From: an uncultured Austwickia sp. | Lineage (GTDB): Bacteria > Actinomycetota > Actinomycetes > Actinomycetales > Dermatophilaceae | NCBI GenBank assembly: GCA_934678955.1 | Contig: CAKUSI010000103.1 | Location: 1 to 11,308, forward strand | Direction of reading: 5' to 3' | Length of the DNA: 11,308 nt | In this document: piece after piece, positions 6,493 through 11,308 of the stretch | Layout of the letters: each line of letters opens with the position of its first letter | Numbering within the stretch: position 1 is the first letter of the stretch | Program-made: the position numbers and the translations under genes | The notes under the pieces: generated by a model | The model's database searches: none | The model's input: the letters and a program-made list of their open reading frames with translations, nothing else | Told to the model about the DNA's origin: nothing

Positions 6493-7707
6493 GTGCGGAT
6501 CGACGTCGTCACGATCTTTCCCGACTACCTCGCCCCGCTGGAGCTGTCCCTCATCGGTAGGGCGCGCCGGGAGGGTCTGCTCGACATCCGTGTCACCGAC
6601 TTGCGCGACTTCACCCACGACCGGCATCGCACCGTCGACGACACCCCGTACGGCGGCGGTGCCGGCATGGTGATGTCGCCCCAGCCGTGGGGCGAAGCTC
6701 TCGACGAACTGCTCGGCCCGACCGAGACGACCCCGACCGAGACGACCCCGGTCGAGCAGCGGCCGGTGCTCGTGGTGCCGGGACCAGCCGGGCAGCCGTT
6801 CACGCAGGCGGTGGCGGCCGAGCTGGCCGCGTACCCCTGGCTCGTCTTCGCCTGCGGTCGGTACGAGGGCATCGACGAGCGCGTGCGCGAGCACGCGCGG
6901 GACCGTCTCGGCGGTCAGCGGGTCCGGGAGATCTCGCTCGGCGACTACGTGCTCAACGGGGGGGAGGTCGCCGCCCTCGCGATGATCGAGGCGCTCGCGC
7001 GTCTGCTGCCCGGAGTCATCGGCAACGCGGATTCCCTGATCGAGGAGTCCCACGCCGGGGGGTTGCTGGAGTACCCCGTCTATACCAAACCGGCGAACTG
7101 GCGAGGGCACGAGGTGCCCGCGGTGCTCCTGTCCGGGGACCACGCCCGCATCGCGGCGTGGCGGTCGGAGGTCTCGGCGGCACGTACGGCGGAGCGCCGA
7201 CCCGACCTACTGGCACCGGAGGCGGCGCGCACCGACGCGGGCGACTTCCCCCTCGCGCTGGCCCTGCCCGCGGATGCCGGGGAGCTGTGGACGCTCACGC
7301 TGGCATGCGGCGCGGCCGGCGAGAGAGCACCCGCCCTCGCCGATGTGCAGGCCGCTCTCTCCCCGGCCTCCCCGCGCCGCGTCTGGACAGCCCGCGATCC
7401 CGGGTCGCGCCGCCTCGTGGGGTCGGTGTGCGCTACCGCCGTCGGCGATGCCTGGCAGGTGGATCCGGCCCTGGTGGCTCCTGACCTGCGAGGCCGTGGA
7501 CTCGGGCGGGCTCTGCTGGCCCACGCCGTGGCTCACGCCCAACCCGGGCTCGCACGCGTCCGGATCGCGCTCCTCGCGCCGAGCGGCCGCACGCTGCGGG
7601 CATACCGGAAGGCCGGGTTCCGGCCGGTCGATGGCGGGACGGACTTCGGTTCCGGGTCGGCGATCGTGGCGCTGGAGCGCTCGCTTCCCGGGGATCGGTC
7701 GCGCTGA
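6493..7707 (+). CDS. trmD: tRNA (guanine37-N1)-methyltransferase TrmD fused to a GNAT domain
   Basis: Residues 1 to about 240 are TrmD, which uses SAM to make m1G37 in tRNA and so prevents frameshifting. Seen are [20 protein letters not shown] (40-59) and the trefoil-knot SAM site: [17 protein letters not shown] (121-130), [12 protein letters not shown] (147-158). [15 protein letters not shown] and AAWR follow. Where E. coli TrmD has catalytic Asp169 (EDS), this protein has Glu185 (EES). Residues about 250-404 are a GNAT domain: [10 protein letters not shown] (259-268), the acetyl-CoA loop [13 protein letters not shown] (330-342), and [15 protein letters not shown] (364-378). Total 404 residues, compared with about 255 in E. 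coli. Residues 77-86 are a duplicated TETTP insertion. Start GTG 6493 follows rimM by 3 bp. The acetyl acceptor is unknown. Confidence 0.95.
   Translation: MRIDVVTIFPDYLAPLELSLIGRARREGLLDIRVTDLRDFTHDRHRTVDDTPYGGGAGMVMSPQPWGEALDELLGPTETTPTETTPVEQRPVLVVPGPAGQPFTQAVAAELAAYPWLVFACGRYEGIDERVREHARDRLGGQRVREISLGDYVLNGGEVAALAMIEALARLLPGVIGNADSLIEESHAGGLLEYPVYTKPANWRGHEVPAVLLSGDHARIAAWRSEVSAARTAERRPDLLAPEAARTDAGDFPLALALPADAGELWTLTLACGAAGERAPALADVQAALSPASPRRVWTARDPGSRRLVGSVCATAVGDAWQVDPALVAPDLRGRGLGRALLAHAVAHAQPGLARVRIALLAPSGRTLRAYRKAGFRPVDGGTDFGSGSAIVALERSLPGDRSR
6721..6750 (+). repeat. Exact 15-bp tandem duplication inside trmD
   Basis: ACCGAGACGACCCCG occurs twice head to tail (6721-6735, 6736-6750) and encodes [10 protein letters not shown]. 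It lies in the variable loop of the TrmD domain between the GGGAGM region and the SAM-binding strand. Confidence 0.9.
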
Positions 7708-7785
7708 TCTCGGTGGGGCCACAGGCTCGCCACGTCCTGCCCGCGAGGGAGGCTCCCGGCGCTCGATTTCGGGGGAGGATGGCCG

Positions 7786-7802
7786 GTCTGGCAGAATGGC
7801 AC
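7786..7802 (+). promoter_or_regulatory. Promoter-like element upstream of rplS, shared with rpsP
   Basis: GTCTGGCAGAATGGCAC, identical to 4865-4881 at 16 of 17 positions (C to G at the eighth base after the T of GT). It begins 165 nt before the rplS ATG, the same distance as its partner before rpsP. It looks like an extended -10 with the hexamer CAGAAT. Confidence 0.5.
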
Positions 7803-7866
7803 CTCGCGCTCGGGTATCGCGCGGCCCCTTCCACGGGGGGATGTGCAGCCGGCACCGTCAGGTCCG

Positions 7867-7890
7867 GCGCATGCGGTCGGCCCGATGCGC
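7867..7890 (+). other. Hairpin in the rplS leader
   Basis: GCGCAT (7867-7872) pairs with ATGCGC (7885-7890) across a 12-nt loop that itself contains GG/CC. A possible structured RNA element about 60 nt before the start codon. Confidence 0.35.
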
Positions 7891-7950
7891 GTACCACTTG
7901 AGACTCACCACCCGCGGCGGCCCGTGGCGCCGCGAAGGAAGCGATACGCC

Positions 7951-8307
7951 ATGCACTCTCTCGACGCCGTCGACGCTGCCAGCCTCCGCGACGACATTCC
8001 GCCCTTCCGCGCCGGTGACACCGTCAAGGTTCACGTCCGGGTCGTGGAAGGGACACGCTCCCGGGTCCAGGTCTTCCAGGGCGTCGTGATCCGCCGGCAC
8101 GGCCGCGGGATCGGGGAGACCTACACCGTCCGCAAGGTCAGCTTCGGCGTCGGCGTCGAGCGCACGTTCCCCGTGCACTCCCCGGTGGTCGAGACCATCG
8201 AGGTCGTCACCCGCGGCGACGTGCGGCGGGCGAAGCTGTACTACCTGCGCGACCTGCGTGGCAAGGCCGCCAAGATCCGAGAGAAGCGCGAGACGAGCGC
8301 ACACTGA
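7951..8307 (+). CDS. rplS: 50S ribosomal protein L19
   Basis: 118 residues, the normal length for L19. Clear family sequence: [59 protein letters not shown], and the C-terminal [22 protein letters not shown]19 lies at the 30S-50S interface near the S16-bearing subunit's partner surface and contributes to an intersubunit bridge. ATG 7951 is preceded by AAGGAA at a spacing of 10 nt; the open frame extends 36 codons further upstream but without L19 similarity. It probably has its own promoter (element at 7786) and is followed by the signal peptidase genes. Confidence 0.97.
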   Translation: MHSLDAVDAASLRDDIPPFRAGDTVKVHVRVVEGTRSRVQVFQGVVIRRHGRGIGETYTVRKVSFGVGVERTFPVHSPVVETIEVVTRGDVRRAKLYYLRDLRGKAAKIREKRETSAH

Positions 8308-8372
8308 GCGATCAGTCGCCGCAGGCCCGAAACCCCGCGACGGCGCCGGCGCGCGACGGGGCGACGCTGCGC

Positions 8373-8993
8373 GTGACCCGTCGGCCCCGACCTCCGTGGG
8401 TGGGGTGGCTGATCACGGCCGTAGTGGTGCTCGGGATCGTGGTGCTGGCCCGCCTGATCATCGTCGAACCGTTCTCCGTCCCGTCCGAGTCGATGGAGCC
8501 GACCCTCGAAGTGGGGGAACGGATCCTTGCGGGGAAATGGCCGGATGCCCGTGAGGTGCATCGCGGCGACGTGGTGGTCTTCGACGGGGCCACGACGTTC
8601 GGGCCCGTCGGACCCACGCCGAACGCCCTGAACCAGGTGCTTGCTGCGACGAGCGGACATTCGGCGGACAGCGTGTACGTGAAGCGGGTCATCTCCACCG
8701 GAGGAGAACGCGTGACCTGCTGCGACTCCGGCGGTCGGCTCACGATCGACGGTGTCGCCCTGGAGGAGCCATACCTCATGGCGGGGGAGGCGCCGAGCCT
8801 CGCCACGTTCGACGTATGGGTGCCGCCAGGTCGTCTGTGGCTGATGGGGGACCACCGGTCACGGTCGAAAGACTCACGCTCCCACCTTGGTTCGCCGGGT
8901 GGGGGTACCGTCTCCGCTGAGGATGTCATCGGCCCGGTGGTGTTTCGCTATTGGCCCCTCGATCGGTTCGGTGTCGGAGTAGGAGGACCATGA
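8373..8993 (+). CDS. lepB: Signal peptidase I (first of two)
   Basis: A 206-residue type I signal peptidase, which removes signal peptides from exported proteins on the outer face of the membrane. One N-terminal membrane segment (about 10-30, WVGWLITAVVVLGIVVLARL) follows an Arg-rich cytoplasmic start. The Ser-Lys dyad is Ser40 in PSESMEPTL and Lys104 in YVKRVISTGGERV; the conserved box E is GDHRSRSKDSR (159-169), with His in place of the common Asn. The annotated start is GTG 8373, but the frame is open back to a CTG at 8304 that overlaps the rplS stop as CTGA. That would add 23 residues of Pro/Ala/Arg-rich cytoplasmic tail. Neither start has a strong Shine-Dalgarno. Its stop overlaps the second lepB. 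Confidence 0.93.
   Translation: MTRRPRPPWVGWLITAVVVLGIVVLARLIIVEPFSVPSESMEPTLEVGERILAGKWPDAREVHRGDVVVFDGATTFGPVGPTPNALNQVLAATSGHSADSVYVKRVISTGGERVTCCDSGGRLTIDGVALEEPYLMAGEAPSLATFDVWVPPGRLWLMGDHRSRSKDSRSHLGSPGGGTVSAEDVIGPVVFRYWPLDRFGVGVGGP
8981..8986 (+). promoter_or_regulatory. Shine-Dalgarno of the second lepB
   Basis: AGGAGG located in the 3' end of the first lepB, 3 nt before ATG 8990 (spacing is short but the match is perfect). It supports the ATGA overlap start over the longer open frame. Confidence 0.65.
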
Positions 8994-9853
8994 GCGGCTC
9001 AGAGCCCCCGGAGGGCGGCGAAACCTCCGCGGCGGAGGAGGCCGAGACGCCATCGGAGGGATTCGTCAGCGGGGTGTTGACGCTGCTGCGCGAAGTCGCG
9101 ATCGTCGTGGTGTTGGCCCTGGTCCTCTCCGTGGTCGCCAAGACCTTCCTCGTCCAGAGCTTCTTCATCCCATCGGACTCGATGAACGACACCCTGATCC
9201 GCGACGACCGAGTCGTGGTCAGCAAGCTGACGCCCGGTCCGTTCGACCTGTCCCGCGGCGACGTGGTGGTGTTCGAGGACCCCGGGCACTGGCTGCAAGG
9301 TGCGCCCAGGCTGCCCGAGGACACAAGCCTCGGCCAGCGCCTCAAGGACGGACTCACCTGGGTGGGCATCCTGCCCAGCCAGGAGGACAACCATCTGATC
9401 AAGCGCGTCATCGGACTCCCGGGTGACCACGTGCGGTGCTGCACGGTGGACGGCCGGTTGGAGGTCAACGGCACCGAGGTGAGCGAGGGCTATCTCTATC
9501 CGGGAGACGCGCCGAGCGGGATGCCGTTCGACGTCACCGTGCCAGAGGGCCGCGTCTGGGTCATGGGGGATCACCGCTCGGACTCCTCGGACTCGCGCTA
9601 CCACGACACGAACCCGCAAGAGCTCGCGATCCCGCAGCCGGGAGCAGAGGGCTACCCGGACGGGCTCGGAACAGACCCGCGCGACCACACCGGATACTTC
9701 GGGAGCGTGCCGATCGACCGGGTCGTCGGTCGCGCCGTCGCGATCGTCTGGCCCCTCGGGCGGCTCACGACGTTGGGTGGCCAGGATGCGACGTTCGGCA
9801 GCGTGCCGGCCCCCTCGCCCGGCGCGTCCGCGCCATCTCCGACCGGGCCATGA
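8990..9853 (+). CDS. lepB: Signal peptidase I (second of two)
   Basis: A 287-residue paralogue of the preceding protein. An acidic Ser/Glu-rich cytoplasmic segment (1-28) leads to one membrane segment (about 36-55). Catalytic Ser64 lies in FFIPSDSMNDTL, Lys138 in LIKRVIGLPGDHV, and box E is GDHRSDSSDSR (193-203). It is larger than the first copy owing to an insertion before the catalytic Lys (about 98-135) and a segment after box E (about 205-236), and it ends in a Pro/Ser-rich tail. Both copies share a CC pair followed by xxxGRL-x-hydrophobic-(N/D)G. Start ATG 8990 overlaps the preceding stop (ATGA). Tandem lepB genes in this position occur in several actinomycetes and may split substrates between them; which does what cannot be told here. 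Confidence 0.94.
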   Translation: MSGSEPPEGGETSAAEEAETPSEGFVSGVLTLLREVAIVVVLALVLSVVAKTFLVQSFFIPSDSMNDTLIRDDRVVVSKLTPGPFDLSRGDVVVFEDPGHWLQGAPRLPEDTSLGQRLKDGLTWVGILPSQEDNHLIKRVIGLPGDHVRCCTVDGRLEVNGTEVSEGYLYPGDAPSGMPFDVTVPEGRVWVMGDHRSDSSDSRYHDTNPQELAIPQPGAEGYPDGLGTDPRDHTGYFGSVPIDRVVGRAVAIVWPLGRLTTLGGQDATFGSVPAPSPGASAPSPTGP

Positions 9854-10767
9854 TCGGCCACGAGGAGCCACCAGCGACGAACCTCCCCGTCCCTGTCGGT
9901 CCTGTCGCCCCTGTCGTCCCTGTCGGTCCCGTCGCCCCTGTCGTCCCTGTCGGTCCGGCGACCGCGGCATCGCCGCGGAGACGTCGACCCTCACCGCCTC
10001 CCAGTCTGCGCGTGGAGCGGTCCTTGCACCGCGAGGGATTCGCCGTACTCGCCGGGATGGACGAGGTGGGTCGCGGGGCGCTCGCGGGCCCGGTGAGCGT
10101 CGGGGTCGTGTGCATCGATGAGCGCGCACGGACCGCGCCCCGCGGGGTCCGGGACAGCAAGCTCCTCACGGCGCAGCGACGTGAGGAGTTGGTCGCCCCC
10201 ATCCGGCGCTGGGCGCTGGCCTGGGGCGTGGGTCACGCGTCCTCGATGGAGATCGACGAGGTGGGCATCATCGCCGCGTTGCGGCTCGCGGGCCGTCGGG
10301 CGCTGGCGGCCGCCGGGATCCGGCCCGATCTGGTGCTGCTCGACGGACGCCACGACTGGCTCTCCGATCCGGCCGCGCAGGGGCTTTTTGGGTTGTTGTC
10401 GGACGCGCCGGCCGTGCCGCCGGTGCGGACCCGGATCAAGGCCGATCTGACCTGCTCCTCGGTCGCTGCGGCGAGCGTCCTGGCCAAGGTGGAGCGCGAC
10501 GGCCTGATGCGGGGTCACTCCGCGGACCATCCCGCCTACGGGTGGGAGGTCAACAAGGGGTATGCCGCGCCGGAGCACCTCGCGGCTCTTTCCACCCACG
10601 GCCCGTGCGTCCTGCATCGGCGCAGCTGGCGCCTCCCGGGTCGGACCGCCTCGCAGGGCACCTGCCCGGACAACCTCGACGATGCCCCGGGCGAGGCGTG
10701 CGCCGGCGTTGTCAGCGCCATGGTTCATGATGTTCCGGACGAGGAGGTGGGGCGCGATGGGCGCTGA
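9850..10767 (+). CDS. rnhB: Ribonuclease HII with repeat-bearing N-terminal extension
   Basis: A 305-residue RNase HII, which cuts RNA of RNA-DNA hybrids and starts removal of single ribonucleotides from DNA. The catalytic set is complete: Asp71-Glu72 in MDEVGRGALAGPV with the GRG motif (74-76), Asp165 in LVLLDG, Asp199 in IKADLTCSSVAAASVLAKVERD; DSKLLT and the YGWEVNKGY segment are also typical. The enzyme proper begins near VERSL (residue 55). Before it lies a Pro/Val/Gly repeat (12-36) and an Arg/Pro-rich stretch, and about 45 residues extend beyond the usual C-terminus. I take ATG 9850, which overlaps lepB2 (ATGA); the only other start in frame near the domain is GTG 10012, which would remove the repeat. 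Neither has a clear Shine-Dalgarno. Confidence 0.92.
   Translation: MIGHEEPPATNLPVPVGPVAPVVPVGPVAPVVPVGPATAASPRRRRPSPPPSLRVERSLHREGFAVLAGMDEVGRGALAGPVSVGVVCIDERARTAPRGVRDSKLLTAQRREELVAPIRRWALAWGVGHASSMEIDEVGIIAALRLAGRRALAAAGIRPDLVLLDGRHDWLSDPAAQGLFGLLSDAPAVPPVRTRIKADLTCSSVAAASVLAKVERDGLMRGHSADHPAYGWEVNKGYAAPEHLAALSTHGPCVLHRRSWRLPGRTASQGTCPDNLDDAPGEACAGVVSAMVHDVPDEEVGRDGR
9889..9956 (+). repeat. Nested 27-bp / 9-bp tandem repeat in the rnhB 5' region
   Basis: Two complete 27-bp units (9889-9915, 9916-9942), differing at one base, and a 14-bp partial third (9943-9956). Each unit is itself made of three 9-bp parts of the type NNCCCTGTC, giving about eight 9-mers. It reads in frame as VPVGPVAPV repeated. 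Length changes by whole units would keep the frame. Confidence 0.9.
10741..10747 (+). promoter_or_regulatory. Shine-Dalgarno of the DUF2469 gene
   Basis: GAGGAGG inside the 3' end of rnhB, 9 nt before ATG 10757. It fixes the start of the next gene and shows it is translated from within the rnhB message. Confidence 0.7.
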
Positions 10768-11080
10768 GGACCTGGAGAAGTACGAGACCGAGATGGAGTT
10801 GCAGCTCTATCGGGAGTATCGGGATGTGGTCCACCTGTTCAGCCACGTGGTCGAGACCGAGCGGCGCTTCTACCTGTGCAACGCGGTCGACGTGAAGGTC
10901 CGCAACGACTCCGGCGAGGTCTACTTCGACGTCTCTATGTCCGACGCGTGGGTCTGGGACGTCTACCGGCCTGCCCGCTTCGTGAAGAACGTGCGGGTGG
11001 TGACGTTCAAGGACGTCAACATCGAGGAGCTGGCCAAGTCCGATCTGGAGGTCCCGGAGGACGACGACTTCGGCCGCTGA
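10757..11080 (+). CDS. DUF2469 family protein
   Basis: A 107-residue acidic soluble protein without signal peptide or membrane segment. The run EDLEKYETEMELQLYREYRD at the N-terminus, then VVETERRFYLCNAVDV, SMSDAWVWDVYRP and RFVKNVRVVTFKDVNIEEL, is the conserved actinobacterial DUF2469 family, found directly after rnhB (Rv2901c position in M. tuberculosis). Function is unknown. The N-terminal half is probably helical, the middle probably beta. ATG 10757 overlaps rnhB by 11 bases and has a GAGGAGG site, so it is probably translationally coupled to rnhB. Confidence 0.93.
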   Translation: MGAEDLEKYETEMELQLYREYRDVVHLFSHVVETERRFYLCNAVDVKVRNDSGEVYFDVSMSDAWVWDVYRPARFVKNVRVVTFKDVNIEELAKSDLEVPEDDDFGR

Positions 11081-11216
11081 GGGGGCACCGCGGCGTCGAG
11101 CGGGCCTGCCTGGTCGGTGACGGCGGTTCGTCCACAGGCCCTCAGGCAGCGGGCCGTATCCACACCCCGTCAGGTCACCCTGTCGCGGCGCAGCGCCGGC
11201 GAGGACGCTGGGCGGC
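11081..11216 (+). other. Intergenic region after DUF2469
   Basis: 136 bp without a supported gene. GGGCCTG (11102-11108) and CAGGCCC (11135-11141) could pair across a 26-nt loop, and a second TGCCTG/CAGGCA pair competes with it. There is no T-rich run, so a terminator is not supported. Confidence 0.4.
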
Positions 11217-11308
11217 ATGGCAGCTCCCGACGCACCCGACGTTCACCCTCCCCGAGCCGGTTCCCGCTCCACACGCCGCGTCGAGCACGCACCGGACCGG
11301 CGTCGGAT
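11217..11308 (+). CDS. Start of an unidentified ORF (cut by the window edge)
   Basis: An ATG at 11217 opens a frame that stays open to the end of the window (30 complete codons, Pro/Arg/Ala-rich, ending VEHAPDRRR). No domain can be recognised in this stretch. In actinomycetes the gene after DUF2469 is often a YraN/UPF0102 nuclease-like protein or a neighbour of the Mg-chelatase-like comM/dprA set, and the basic end would suit the run-up to such a domain, but this is position-based inference only. No clear Shine-Dalgarno is visible before the ATG. Confidence 0.3.
   Translation, partial: MAAPDAPDVHPPRAGSRSTRRVEHAPDRRR

Larger units (their letters stand above)
7708..7950 (+). promoter_or_regulatory. 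trmD-rplS intergenic region and probable rplS leader
   Basis: 243 bp without a credible gene. It contains the rpsP-like promoter element (7786-7802), then a putative leader with short perfect stems: CCCC/GGGG around a 6-nt loop in the 7823-7840 area, GCCGG/CCGGC just after it, and GCGCAT/ATGCGC at 7867-7872/7885-7890. AAGGAA (7935-7940) is the probable Shine-Dalgarno. L19 leaders that regulate rplS are known in Firmicutes; whether this one acts similarly is inference. No clear trmD terminator is seen. Confidence 0.45.

Noticed and set aside
5200..7143. Minus-strand ORF of 647 codons across rpsP-khpA-rimM-trmD
   Set aside because: Shadow of four well-identified genes; no domain is visible.
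7747..7757. GGGAGGCTCCC palindrome after trmD as terminator
   Set aside because: Loop of one base cannot fold and no T-run follows; more probably chance.
8951..8989. Thirteen-residue longer start of the second lepB
   Set aside because: It would overlap lepB1 more deeply. AGGAGG before ATG 8990 and the ATGA overlap favour the shorter form.
9436..9849. Upstream extension of the rnhB frame
   Set aside because: Lies wholly within lepB2 in another frame and codes for Arg-rich sequence without similarity. The ATGA at 9850 is a better start.
9889..9956. CRISPR-like repeats
   Set aside because: The units are directly abutting without spacers, are in frame within a coding sequence, and are low in complexity.
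11102..11141. Terminator hairpin after DUF2469
   Set aside because: The 7-bp stem has a 26-nt loop, competing pairings and no T-run.

Overview
This is a very GC-rich window, about 70% G+C by eye, with strong G/C third-position bias, frequent GTG starts and many 4-base start/stop overlaps. Together with the gene order ffh ... amidohydrolase ... rpsP-khpA-rimM-trmD ... rplS-lepB-rnhB-DUF2469, this points to an actinomycete (phylum Actinomycetota). I would not go below phylum from this sequence. The TrmD-acetyltransferase fusion and the doubled signal peptidase I genes are the best lineage markers.

Left part (1-4838). The window opens with the last 35 codons of ffh (SRP GTPase). Facing it on the minus strand are an HSL-type alpha/beta hydrolase and, upstream of that, a tyrosine phenol-lyase/tryptophanase-like PLP enzyme. 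The two probably form one transcription unit inserted in an otherwise housekeeping neighbourhood. A 231-bp divergent intergenic region, with a candidate leaderless promoter and a 9-bp inverted repeat, separates them from a plus-strand amidohydrolase. The amidohydrolase is coupled by an ATGA overlap to a two-part RimJ/RimL-type GNAT acetyltransferase.

Right part (4839-11308). This is the core translation/secretion cluster, all on the plus strand. rpsP (S16, with a long acidic Ala-rich tail) overlaps khpA (KH RNA-binding protein), then come rimM and trmD, so S16 and a 16S rRNA maturation factor that binds S19 are co-expressed with a tRNA m1G37 methyltransferase. After a 243-bp leader come rplS (L19), two tandem non-identical type I signal peptidases, rnhB (RNase HII with a tandem-repeat N-terminal extension) and a DUF2469 gene. 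Joins from lepB1 to DUF2469 overlap by 4 to 11 bases, which suggests translational coupling. The start of one further ORF runs off the right edge.

Main points of interest. (1) A 17-nt element, identical at 16 positions, lies upstream of both rpsP and rplS at exactly the same distance (165 nt) from the start codons, which suggests a shared promoter/leader. (2) TrmD carries a C-terminal GNAT acetyltransferase domain and has Glu where E. coli TrmD has catalytic Asp169. (3) The PLP lyase keeps phenol-lyase-like substrate residues but has changed residues next to the cofactor. (4) rnhB contains a hierarchical 9/27-bp in-frame tandem repeat. I found no CRISPR array, insertion sequence, tRNA or rRNA. 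I did not find a clear, wholly new multi-gene system.
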